The position numbers and the translations under genes are program-made. The notes beneath the pieces were generated by a model that was not told the origin of the DNA, did no database searches, and worked only from the letters and a program-made list of their open reading frames with translations. From UBA668 sp031366885 (lineage in GTDB: Bacteria > Actinomycetota > Acidimicrobiia > Acidimicrobiales > Ilumatobacteraceae), in assembly GCA_031366885.1 (NCBI GenBank), contig JANLPB010000359.1:1-31859 (forward strand): 31,859 bases of DNA, written 5' to 3'. Shown here piece by piece: positions 8,445 through 16,081 of the stretch. Every line of letters begins with the position of its first letter. The first letter of the stretch is position 1.

Positions 8445-9157
8445 GCCTCGCCCCCGATGAACGAGTCGAACAGGCTGGCGTCTGCGGCCAGCTCCGGCCC
8501 GGTTCCGGTGGCAATGACTCGACCCGTGCGCAGGAGGTAGCCGCGGTCGGCAATGCCAAGCGCGCGGGTCGCGTTCTGCTCCACGACCAGCAGCGTTCGG
8601 CCCTGCGCGCGGAGGCGCAACAGGAGGTCGAACACGACATCCACCATGGTGGGCGCGAGCCCGAGCGTTGGCTCATCGAGCAGTAGCAGCCGCGGGTTGC
8701 TCATCAGCGCTCTGGCGACTGCCAGTTGCTGTGCCTCGCCGCCCGAGAGAAACCCGGCCGAGGTTGTCCATTTCGCTCTCAGCACGGGGAACAGCTCGGC
8801 TGCTTCGTCCAGCCGCTCACGACGATCGGCGACGGACGCGGTGCTGCCGCCGAGGCGCAGGTTTTCCTCGACGGTCAGGTCTTTGAAAATGCGTCGGTGC
8901 TCCGGAACCAACGCGAGGCCTGCACGTACGAGCCGAGCAGGTTCGGTACCGGTGATGTCGTTGCCGTCGAAACGGACGCTGCCCGTGGCCGGGCGCAAGA
9001 GCCCGGCCACGGTGTTGAGCAGTGTGGTTTTGCCCGCACCGTTTGGTCCCACCAGCGCGACCAGCTCGCCCGCATGTACCTCAAGGGAGGCGTCGTGCAA
9101 GGCGGTGATGGCGCCGTAGCGCGTGGTGATGTTGTCAACCTCGAGCATGTGTGTCAT
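8441..9157 (-). CDS. livF: Branched-chain-type ABC transporter ATPase LivF
   Basis: A 238-residue ABC ATPase of LivF size. Walker A is GPNGAGKT (37-44), the signature LSGGE (137-141) and Walker B ends in Asp161-Glu162 (LLLLDEPTLGLAP). The block VPEHRRIFKDLTVEENL, with Glu in the Q-loop neighbourhood, is typical of LivF. A second in-frame ATG three codons downstream (MLEVDNI) is an equally likely start; neither has a clear ribosome site. It lies 51 bases after livK in the same direction and overlaps livH by four bases. Confidence 0.92.
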   Translation of the reverse strand: MTHMLEVDNITTRYGAITALHDASLEVHAGELVALVGPNGAGKTTLLNTVAGLLRPATGSVRFDGNDITGTEPARLVRAGLALVPEHRRIFKDLTVEENLRLGGSTASVADRRERLDEAAELFPVLRAKWTTSAGFLSGGEAQQLAVARALMSNPRLLLLDEPTLGLAPTMVDVVFDLLLRLRAQGRTLLVVEQNATRALGIADRGYLLRTGRVIATGTGPELAADASLFDSFIGGEA

Positions 9158-9208
9158 GTGTCGGTGGGTGATGTACTGCCGGTGGGACGCGGGCCGCTAG
9201 CTGCTGGG

Positions 9209-10480
9209 TCAGCCAGGGATGTTGGTCGGTCGGATGGCCTCGACGAAGGTGGGCTTGCCGTCCTTCACCTCGAGGATGACGACGTCCTTCTCGGGGACGC
9301 CGCCGGTGCCTGCATAGGTGACCGTGCCGGTGGTGACGGGAAGGTCGACCAAGCTGTCGATGGTGAGGATCAGCACCGCTGGATCGACCGAGCATGCGTC
9401 TGTTGCTGCAGCGGCCAGGATCTGGACGGCGTCGGCGGCGAGCGCTCCGAAGCTGATGGTCTCGATGTTCGCCCCAGCGGCGGCGGCATCGTCGAGGAAC
9501 TGCTGCACCCCGTTGGTGTCCTGCGGGAAGGTGTGCGCAGCGAAGACAACGCCGTTGGCGACATCGCCGGCGCTCCACACCACGGTCGCATCGAAGCCAT
9601 CGACGCCCGTGACGATCACGTCGCCGAGGCCGGCCGCATCGAGCTGCTCGAGCAGCACCTGGGTCTGAGGCATGACCATGGCAGTGAACAGAATCTCCGG
9701 CGGAGTGTCGAGCGCTGCGATCTCATTGACCTGAGTGGAGAAGTCGGCGTCGGCCAGGCTGTAGGCGTAGTCGCCCAGCACGGTGCCGCCGCCGTCTTCG
9801 AAGACCTTCGTGAAGTACTCCGGGTTACCGGAGAAGTACACGTCGTCGGTGCTACTGAGCGTGACGGCGGTCTTGTGGCCTTCGCCCAACGCCCATTCGG
9901 CGATCGCAGACGACTGCACCGGATCGCTGAAGCTGGCAAGGAAGGCACCGCGCGACGGGTCGGCCAACGCTGGATCGGTGGAGGCCATATAGATGATGGG
10001 AGCCTTGCCGTCGACGGCGTCGAGCAGCGGGGCGCCGGTGCTGGCGAAGGGCGGGCCGATGATGGCATTGACGCCATCATCCAGCAGCTCCTGAGCTGCG
10101 CGCTGCGTGGCGGCAGGGTCGCCCTGAACATCCTTGACCGTGTACTCGACGGGGAGGCCACCGACACCGCCCGCAGCGTTGATCTTGTCGACCATGACCT
10201 TGGCAGCTTCGGAACCAGGTTGATCCGAGAACGCCCCGAGCTCGCCAAGGTCGGCGGCGAAGCCGATCTTCAAGGGTGTGTCGAGTACGCATGCCGAGTC
10301 GCCACCGGGCACCGTGGTCTCATTGGCCGCCACCGTCGTCTCGGCGGTCGTGTCGGCGGTGTCGGCCGGTGCCGAATTTTCAACCGGCGCCACGGTGCTC
10401 GCAGTGTCATTGCTGTCGCTGCATGCTGCGGCCACGATGCTCAATGACATGAGCACTGCCGGAATGATTCGCTTCCTCAT
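9209..10480 (-). CDS. livK: Branched-chain-type substrate-binding lipoprotein LivK
   Basis: A 423-residue lipoprotein. Residues 1-19 form a signal peptide with the lipobox VAAAC (Cys20), so the mature protein is tethered to the outside of the membrane. A Thr/Ala/Val-rich linker (about 24-60) follows. Then comes a type I periplasmic-binding fold with PLKIGFAADLGELGAFSDQPG, AAKVMVDKINAAGGVGGLPVEY and the duplicated-lobe blocks typical of LivK/LivJ. It delivers substrate to LivHMG-F. The ATG is preceded by AGGGGGAGT (10483-10491 on the plus strand), the strongest ribosome site in this operon. Divergence from the ligand specificity of true leucine binders cannot be judged by eye. Confidence 0.92.
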   Translation of the reverse strand: MRKRIIPAVLMSLSIVAAACSDSNDTASTVAPVENSAPADTADTTAETTVAANETTVPGGDSACVLDTPLKIGFAADLGELGAFSDQPGSEAAKVMVDKINAAGGVGGLPVEYTVKDVQGDPAATQRAAQELLDDGVNAIIGPPFASTGAPLLDAVDGKAPIIYMASTDPALADPSRGAFLASFSDPVQSSAIAEWALGEGHKTAVTLSSTDDVYFSGNPEYFTKVFEDGGGTVLGDYAYSLADADFSTQVNEIAALDTPPEILFTAMVMPQTQVLLEQLDAAGLGDVIVTGVDGFDATVVWSAGDVANGVVFAAHTFPQDTNGVQQFLDDAAAAGANIETISFGALAADAVQILAAAATDACSVDPAVLILTIDSLVDLPVTTGTVTYAGTGGVPEKDVVILEVKDGKPTFVEAIRPTNIPG

Positions 10481-10530
10481 GGACTCCCCCTGAACTGTTC
10501 CGCCTGATGCAGCGGTGAGTGAACGACGAG

Positions 10531-10536
10531 ATAGTA
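10531..10536 (-). promoter_or_regulatory. Candidate -10 hexamer TACTAT for the livK-F-H-MG-P450 operon
   Basis: The 124-base gap between livK and the divergent synthetase gene contains an A/T-rich patch (about 10530-10556). In it TACTAT on the minus strand is the best -10 match. It would give a leader of about 45 bases that includes the strong ribosome site at 10483-10491. No clear -35 is seen. Confidence 0.35.
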
Positions 10537-10590
10537 GTGCAAAAAGTAGTTAGGAAGCGAACGATCGGCGCGAGAGCGTTGGTCAATTGC

Positions 10591-10596
10591 TAACGT
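10591..10596 (+). promoter_or_regulatory. -10 hexamer TAACGT of a probable leaderless promoter for the GS-like gene
   Basis: TAACGT fits TANNNT and ends eight bases before the ATG at 10605, with no Shine-Dalgarno sequence between. Its position argues for the ATG and against the in-frame TTG at 10587, which would lie upstream of the hexamer. Confidence 0.45.
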
Positions 10597-10604
10597 CGGC
10601 GCCC

Positions 10605-11918
10605 ATGGGGAACCGACGAGTACGAGTGATGTGGTGCGATCTCAACGGGCTGTCGCATGGTCGATACGTGCCGGCGCGGCGCCTGCACGAACACGGTCAT
10701 CACGCGGTGACCACACTCTGCATGAACATCAACCGCGACATTCTCCCGGTGGCTGGTTACGCCGCCGACGTTGGTTTCGCAGATCTGTCGACCGTGCCGC
10801 TGGTCGACACGTTGCGGACGGGGTGGGAGGTGGACACCGATGTGGTCATGGCTGATCTCGAATTCAACGACGAGCCGTTGGCCATCGGGCCGCGCCATGC
10901 GTTGCAACGAGCGGTCGACGCGTGGCGGGCACTCGGGTACGAACCCATGCTCGGCTTCGAGATGGAGTTCTATGTCTTGCAACCCGACCCTGCCGCGCCG
11001 GGTGGTTTCGGGCCGTTACACCTTCCCTCGCATCGCGTGTACGGCGTGGGCACAGGTGGCGACAACACCGGCCTGATGTTCGATTTCTTCGACGCTGCCG
11101 AGGAGATGGACCTCGATCTGGAAGGCATGGTGGGTGAGTTCCACCCAGGCCAGATGGAGCTGAACATGAAGTACGGCCCGGCGATGGATTCTGCTGACCG
11201 TGCGTTCATCTGTAAGGAAATGACCCGCGAACTGGCGTCGCGTAAGGGCTACTGCGTGACGTACATGGGGCGTCCGAACGCGGAGATGGTCGGCAGCGGT
11301 CTGCACATCAACTTTTCCCTCGTTCCCGTCGGTGGTGGTCCCAACGCCTTCGACGATTCCAGCGGCGAGCACGGTCTTTCCTCGCTTGCCCGCCAATGCC
11401 TTGGCGGGTTGATCGCGCATCATGAGGCGCTGGCCGCGATGTCGGCGCCGACCATCAATAGCTACAAGCGGCTGATTCCGGGCATCATCGCCGGGTACTG
11501 GGCCAACTGGGGACTCGACAATCGCAGCAGCACGTTCCGAGTGCCCTGCGAGCGCGGGCCCGCGGCGCGTATCGAGAATCGGATGCCGTGCGCGAGCGCC
11601 AACCCGTACCTGGCTGCGGCGGCGATGCTGAACGCTGCGCTACTCGGCGTCGTCGACGGGCTGGACTGTGGCGCGCCGCAGTCGGGCGACGGAGACGAGG
11701 CACCCAACACCGACCGTCACACGCCGCACACTCTTGCCGAGGCGGTGTCGGCCTACGAGGCCGACCCGCTGCTCTGCGAGGCAATGGGCCTAGACCTGAG
11801 CCGCGCCTATGTCGCCCTCCGCAAGGATGAGATCGCCCGTTGGGAAGCCAGTGGCAACGAGTTCTCAACCGACAGTGTGACCGACTGGGAGCTCACCCAA
11901 TACCTGCCCTTCTACTGA
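10605..11918 (+). CDS. Glutamine synthetase-like gamma-glutamyl ligase (PuuA/GlnA-like family)
   Basis: A 437-residue GS-fold enzyme with the active-site set in order: FEMEF (Glu119, Glu121), GEF and QMEL (Glu178, Glu185), GSGLHINF (His234), YKRLIPG (Arg289), NRSSTFRVP (Arg307/Arg312) and RIENRMP (Glu324, Arg326). The N-terminal block MWCDLNGLSHGRYVPARRL is of the PuuA/GS-like type rather than the housekeeping GlnA type, and I see no adenylylation-site tail. Such enzymes ligate glutamate to ammonia or to amines such as putrescine, ethanolamine, isopropylamine or aniline. It diverges from livK, which suggests that it may act on an imported amine. Its end overlaps the convergent acetyltransferase gene by seven bases. 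Confidence 0.85.
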   Translation: MGNRRVRVMWCDLNGLSHGRYVPARRLHEHGHHAVTTLCMNINRDILPVAGYAADVGFADLSTVPLVDTLRTGWEVDTDVVMADLEFNDEPLAIGPRHALQRAVDAWRALGYEPMLGFEMEFYVLQPDPAAPGGFGPLHLPSHRVYGVGTGGDNTGLMFDFFDAAEEMDLDLEGMVGEFHPGQMELNMKYGPAMDSADRAFICKEMTRELASRKGYCVTYMGRPNAEMVGSGLHINFSLVPVGGGPNAFDDSSGEHGLSSLARQCLGGLIAHHEALAAMSAPTINSYKRLIPGIIAGYWANWGLDNRSSTFRVPCERGPAARIENRMPCASANPYLAAAAMLNAALLGVVDGLDCGAPQSGDGDEAPNTDRHTPHTLAEAVSAYEADPLLCEAMGLDLSRAYVALRKDEIARWEASGNEFSTDSVTDWELTQYLPFY

Positions 11919-12610
11919 GGGGCTGGCCGTTCGGCTGACGTGCTGGTGTCGGCGTTGGTATGTGTGCCCAGGCCGAGCAGGTCGAGGCACGCGTCCACGC
12001 CGACGAGGCGGATGTCGTCACGCTGCACACGCGACGCGAAGTCGGCACGCGACATCTGGAACTGGCGTGTAGAGGCTGGTAAACCCTGGCGGACCCCACG
12101 GCGAGTGCCTGCGTCCTCGTACCCGAGGCTGCGAGTCACGCCCAACGAGGGACCGTTGTCGTCCCACGCCGACGTTGTGGCCATCTCGCCCGACAGACCA
12201 ATGAACCCGAGATGCAGCGTCGCGATGCGCATCTCCTTGCCGATGCCCTTGCCCTGAAACGCACGCCCTAGCCACGAGCCCGTCTCGAACTGGCGCAGGA
12301 TGGGGAAGTCCTTGGCAATCAACGCCGTCGTGCCGGCAACCTGCCCATCGACGAGGGTGGCCAGGTTGATGTTCCAGTCGGTCGCCGATGTCTCCGCGCG
12401 AGACCGCCAGTAGAACTGCATCGTGTTGCGTTCCAGCGCCGGCGATGGCTCGAGCGACCAAGGAATCACGAATGGCATGAAGTCGCGTTCGTGGATTCCC
12501 TTCGTCGCCAAGACGGCGAGCTCAGCGGCCATTTCGTCGTCGATGTAACGCAGCTCCAAGCGCGGGGTGTGAACGCGAAGGTCGAAGAGCGGCCAGACAG
12601 GGTGCGTCAT
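11912..12610 (-). CDS. GNAT-family N-acetyltransferase (RimJ/RimL-like)
   Basis: A 232-residue protein with the RimJ/RimL arrangement. LRVHTPRLELRYIDDE begins the fold and WLGRAFQGKGIGKEM (about residues 130-144) is the acetyl-CoA pyrophosphate loop. SAWDDNGPSLGVTRSLGYEDAG is the typical late block, where an Asn-x-x-Ser/Ala segment precedes a Gly-Tyr turn. It would acetylate an amino group on a protein N-terminus or small molecule; the target is unknown. The ATG at 12610 is used, because the upstream in-frame TTG (12628) has no support. The last 25 residues are low in complexity (NADTSTSAERPAPQ) and overlap the GS-like gene tail to tail. Confidence 0.8.
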   Translation of the reverse strand: MTHPVWPLFDLRVHTPRLELRYIDDEMAAELAVLATKGIHERDFMPFVIPWSLEPSPALERNTMQFYWRSRAETSATDWNINLATLVDGQVAGTTALIAKDFPILRQFETGSWLGRAFQGKGIGKEMRIATLHLGFIGLSGEMATTSAWDDNGPSLGVTRSLGYEDAGTRRGVRQGLPASTRQFQMSRADFASRVQRDDIRLVGVDACLDLLGLGTHTNADTSTSAERPAPQ

Positions 12611-12673
12611 CGTCAAAGTGTGGCGCAAACCGCCGCTGCCCTGCCCCGCAATTTTCGCGTGGCGAGCAATTGA

Positions 12674-13459
12674 TCAGTACGCGGTGACGTACTGGCTTCG
12701 CTGCTCGGCGGCCATTGCAGCAATGTCGTCGATCTCGTCGGTCTCGAACCCCGCCATCTCGCGGAACTTACGAGCAAGCTGAATGGCCGCATCGCGTGTC
12801 TCGCCGCGCAGGCCGCGGAAGTTGAACAAGCCGTCGACGGTGCGTTGGAACTCGAGTGCGCGCGCTTGGCGCTCCTTGTCGTCCTTGGTGAGCTCACGCA
12901 GCCAGGTGCTGCCCATCTTCACGTGGGTCACTTCGTCGGCCAACATCCAGTCCTCGCAGAAGTGAAGAACCGGGTCGTTCATCTCTTCGGCAAAGTTGCG
13001 CATGGTGGTGAACACGTCGATGGCCAGCCCTTCGAGACCGCGGTTGACGCCGGCAAGGCGGAACACCGGGTCTGGGTGGCATGCGGCCTCGAACAGCGTG
13101 ACGGCTTCGCTGAACTCGCCGATATCGGTGCCCATGTGGTCGCCCAACATGAGACTGATCTCGACGTGACGGGCTTCGTCCCAACACTGCCTCGCCATGT
13201 CGAGCTTCATCGCGAAGGGAGTTTCATCGGTGCCGTAGTCGAACGCCGTGCGCCCTGCTCCCTCCATCGCCTGGATCTCGCCAACGAAGATGCCGTGCAT
13301 CTGCCGACGGGCTCTGTCTGCAACATCGTTGGAGGCGGGGTTCATCCGCCGCTCCTCGCCGGCCCCGTTCATTCGCTCATCGGCGAAGCGCTCCTCGGTG
13401 GTGATTCGATGAAAGCGACTATCACGGGCGAGTGCGGCAGGAGGCAGCTGTGTGCGCAT
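12674..13459 (-). CDS. Ferritin-like di-iron protein (DUF455-type)
   Basis: A 261-residue, largely helical protein. It carries two ExxH motifs, DEARH (Glu95/His98) and DEVTH (Glu176/His179), each preceded by a helix with a Glu (Glu61 in GEIQAMEG and Glu143 in GLEGLAID). This is the four-helix ligand pattern of a ferritin-like carboxylate-bridged di-iron site. The closest remembered family is DUF455, whose function is not established. Candidates include oxidase, hydroxylase or storage roles. The ATG is preceded by TAGCGT six bases upstream and no Shine-Dalgarno sequence, so it may be leaderless. Its relation to the neighbouring genes is unclear. Confidence 0.7.
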   Translation of the reverse strand: MRTQLPPAALARDSRFHRITTEERFADERMNGAGEERRMNPASNDVADRARRQMHGIFVGEIQAMEGAGRTAFDYGTDETPFAMKLDMARQCWDEARHVEISLMLGDHMGTDIGEFSEAVTLFEAACHPDPVFRLAGVNRGLEGLAIDVFTTMRNFAEEMNDPVLHFCEDWMLADEVTHVKMGSTWLRELTKDDKERQARALEFQRTVDGLFNFRGLRGETRDAAIQLARKFREMAGFETDEIDDIAAMAAEQRSQYVTAY

Positions 13460-13465
13460 GTGAAA

Positions 13466-13471
13466 ACGCTA
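13466..13471 (-). promoter_or_regulatory. -10 hexamer TAGCGT of a probable leaderless promoter for the ferritin-like gene
   Basis: On the minus strand TAGCGT fits TANNNT and ends six bases before the ATG at 13459. The intervening bases (TTTCAC) hold no ribosome site. Confidence 0.42.
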
Positions 13472-13517
13472 GCCGATTCCGGTCCTGGTGGCCGTTGCCA
13501 GTCGCCGACGACGCTGC

Positions 13518-15098
13518 TTACGGCTGTTGGCGAAACCCGATGATGAGCGCCCGATTCGCTCGTTCTCGATAGAACTCGGTCAGCGTTGGTAGCCCAAGGG
13601 CGCACGCCTGTGCGGTGGCCTCCGGGCCGACTTCGTAGGGGACGACGCACCACACCTCGGCGCCAGGTAGCCAAGCCTCTTGCACCAGCCGGTCGAGGTC
13701 GGTGTACAAGCGGCCATCCGCGGTCTCGCGCACGATGGTGACGTCCATTCGGTGTGGCGGGTTGTGGCGGAACACATCATCGACGTACCAGTGCGACATC
13801 GGGTGGTAGCTCACCACGACCACCCGAGAACCGCTCAGCTCGGCAACGACCTGCAGGTCGTCGGTGAGGCCGCGAGCGAATGTTGTCGGGGAGGTGGCGT
13901 TGGCGGCGATGCCCGTTGGCCAGATAAGAGGGACTGTGACAACCGACGCTGCGGCCAACGTGATGGGAATCGCCAGCCTGACATGGACGTGACCGTGCAG
14001 GAAGTACCACAACAGCATCAACGCTCCGAAAGGGATGAGCATGACGAGTGGTGCAATGAACGCCAGATTGACTCGCACAGGAGTCGAGGGCCACGAGACG
14101 GCGATGCTGGCCACGATTGCTGCCGACTGTCCGGCGATGACGAAGGCCAGAAATGACCAGCATCCGCGTGCGACGACGACGACGCCGATGCACAGGGCAA
14201 TCATCGAGGCGAAGGCGGCGAGCGCGCCGACCGACTGATCGCTGGAGGGAACGAGTGCCTCGGTGAACTGACGCCACGAGTGAGCGATGAACGAACGCGC
14301 GCCGCCTGCACCGAACCGCTCGTCGTCCCAGTAGGTGGCCAGGGTGCCCGATGGCAGCTGACGGTAGAGGAATGCCCAGGAGAAGCACGCGGTGGCCCCA
14401 ACCGCCAACCCCGCTCCGGCAGCAGTACGCGGCTTGATCGGGATGTGTCCCCGTCGCCACAGCACGACGAGAGCCGGCGTCATCAGGAGTGCCCCCTGCG
14501 TGAGCAACGGAAGCCCTGCCGCCACGGCCAGCAAGAGCACCGGTCGTGTGCCGAGAAGTTGCACCCGAGCCGCCGCCCAGATCAGCAGTGCGCCGCCGAG
14601 CAGTTCCACCCCGTAGTTGTTGAAGTACACGCTGACGGCAGCAATGGCCGGGAAACAGCACGCCAACAACGCACTCGAGGATGCGATCAGCCGAGCGTGA
14701 CTGCGATGGACGCCCGACCGTTGCGCAACCATCCGCAGCACATCGGCAAGCAAGGCCAGGCCGAGCGCGGAAGGGATCAGCGTCGCCGCCCGAGCAATCG
14801 ATCGACCTGTTGGAAGCGGTGCCAGCAGGTAGTGCATTGCGTAGAGCCAGCCAGGCGGGATTGGTGTGTCATGCAGTAGTGCTCGCGTCCGCGGGCTCGC
14901 GTCACGCACCATGTCGTATCGCCACATCTCATCGAAGTAGAAGTCGATCGACAACGAGCGCCGGGCGATCACCAGCAGCAGCACGAATACGGCGACCGCC
15001 ATTGCGACCACATAGGCCAACTGCGATCGGCTGCCATCGCCGGTTTTGTGGTGGGAGTTTTCGGTTGCCGACGTGACTTCAGTCGGCAGCTCCGTCAC
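13518..15098 (-). CDS. GT-C-type polytopic membrane glycosyltransferase
   Basis: A 526-residue protein. After about 26 hydrophilic residues it has about ten membrane helices and a C-terminal globular part from about residue 420. The first extracytoplasmic loop holds IDFYFDEMWRYD with an Asp56-Glu57 pair. An acidic motif at this place is the hallmark of GT-C enzymes (GT39/GT83 families), which transfer sugars from lipid-linked donors outside the membrane. The sequence is otherwise poorly conserved by eye, so acceptor and donor are unknown. Its GTG start overlaps the fcl stop (GTGA), which places it in the same operon as GDP-fucose synthase and suggests a role in the surface glycan. Confidence 0.7.
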   Translation of the reverse strand: MTELPTEVTSATENSHHKTGDGSRSQLAYVVAMAVAVFVLLLVIARRSLSIDFYFDEMWRYDMVRDASPRTRALLHDTPIPPGWLYAMHYLLAPLPTGRSIARAATLIPSALGLALLADVLRMVAQRSGVHRSHARLIASSSALLACCFPAIAAVSVYFNNYGVELLGGALLIWAAARVQLLGTRPVLLLAVAAGLPLLTQGALLMTPALVVLWRRGHIPIKPRTAAGAGLAVGATACFSWAFLYRQLPSGTLATYWDDERFGAGGARSFIAHSWRQFTEALVPSSDQSVGALAAFASMIALCIGVVVVARGCWSFLAFVIAGQSAAIVASIAVSWPSTPVRVNLAFIAPLVMLIPFGALMLLWYFLHGHVHVRLAIPITLAAASVVTVPLIWPTGIAANATSPTTFARGLTDDLQVVAELSGSRVVVVSYHPMSHWYVDDVFRHNPPHRMDVTIVRETADGRLYTDLDRLVQEAWLPGAEVWCVVPYEVGPEATAQACALGLPTLTEFYRERANRALIIGFRQQP

Positions 15099-16054
15099 GG
15101 CTCGCGCTCGGCTTCCGCACGGTTGGCAAGGTACCAGTCGATCGTGCGGCGCAGGCCCTCCTCGAAGGGCATCTGGGCGCGCCAGCCCAGCAGCGCCTCA
15201 GCGCGACCAGGATCGACCCGGCGTCGTGGCTGACCGTCTGGCTTCGTTGGGTCCCACGCAAGCTCGCCCTCGTAGCCGACCATCTTCGCGATCGTTTCGA
15301 CCGTCTCGCGAATAGTGATCTCGCGATTGGTGCCGAGGTTGATCGGTTCAACGCCCTCGTAGTGTTCTGCCGCTATCACGATGGCTTCGGCGGCGTCTTC
15401 CACGTAGAGGTATTCGCGGCTGGCCGTACCCGTGCCCCAGACATCGAGCTTCTGTTCGCCCTGCTCGACCGCCTCGACGCAGCGTTTGATGCGAGCGGGA
15501 ATCACATGGCTGACGGATGGGTGGAACTTGTCGCCGGGACCGTAGAGATTGGTGGGGATGAGGTACGCAAAGCGCTGGCCGTACTGCTGGTGGTTGACCT
15601 GCGCGTGGATCAGCTGCGCCTTCTTTGCGATGCCGTACGGTGCGTTGGTTTCCTCCGGGTAGCCGTCCCACAGGCTTTCTTCGCGGAAGGGGACCGGCGT
15701 GAACTTGGGGTAGGAGCACACCGTTCCCAGCAGGACCGTCTTGTGTACCGACGAGGTGGCACGCGCTGCCTCGATCACGTGGGTGCCCATCAACAGGTTG
15801 TCGAGGTACAACGGTGCGGGAGCAACCTGGTTGTAGCCAATACCGCCAACGCGGGCAGCAAGGTGGATCACGTGCGATGGAGTGATGTCGGCCAACAGTT
15901 GCTCTGCAACGCCCGGCTGAGTGAGGTCGTATTCGGCGCTTCGCGGCACATCCACCACGGCCCCCAATGCGCGCAACTTTTCGACGACAACGCGACCGAG
16001 GAAGCCAGCGCCGCCGGTGACAACGACGCTGCGGTCAGTCCAAAAACCAGTCAT
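15095..16054 (-). CDS. fcl: GDP-L-fucose synthase
   Basis: A 319-residue extended SDR that aligns with E. coli WcaG/Fcl. The NADP-binding motif is GGAGFLG (14-20). The catalytic residues are present at a constant offset of four: Cys113 in GTVCSYPK, Tyr140 and Lys144 in APYGIAKK, and His183 in HPSVSHVIPA. The E. coli catalytic Ser is a Thr here (Thr111), a conservative change. It epimerises and reduces GDP-4-keto-6-deoxymannose, the product of Gmd (24482), to GDP-L-fucose. The ATG at 16054 has a -10-like TATCAT seven bases upstream. Longer in-frame starts would run through the divergent glycosyltransferase and are rejected. Confidence 0.93.
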   Translation of the reverse strand: MTGFWTDRSVVVTGGAGFLGRVVVEKLRALGAVVDVPRSAEYDLTQPGVAEQLLADITPSHVIHLAARVGGIGYNQVAPAPLYLDNLLMGTHVIEAARATSSVHKTVLLGTVCSYPKFTPVPFREESLWDGYPEETNAPYGIAKKAQLIHAQVNHQQYGQRFAYLIPTNLYGPGDKFHPSVSHVIPARIKRCVEAVEQGEQKLDVWGTGTASREYLYVEDAAEAIVIAAEHYEGVEPINLGTNREITIRETVETIAKMVGYEGELAWDPTKPDGQPRRRVDPGRAEALLGWRAQMPFEEGLRRTIDWYLANRAEAEREP

Positions 16055-16061
16055 GGCCACG

Positions 16062-16067
16062 ATGATA
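16062..16067 (-). promoter_or_regulatory. -10 hexamer TATCAT of a probable leaderless promoter for fcl
   Basis: On the minus strand TATCAT is the closest match to TATAAT in the window's short start regions and ends seven bases before the fcl ATG. The divergent GT gene begins only 15 bases further on, so the two promoters must overlap. Confidence 0.45.
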
Positions 16068-16081
16068 CGACTCGCCGGGGC

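Noticed and set aside
8726..10447. Plus-strand open frame of about 573 codons opposite livF and livK
   Set aside because: Low-complexity Gly/Asp/Arg/Val composition without recognisable motifs; the opposite strand encodes a lipoprotein with lipobox and an ABC ATPase.
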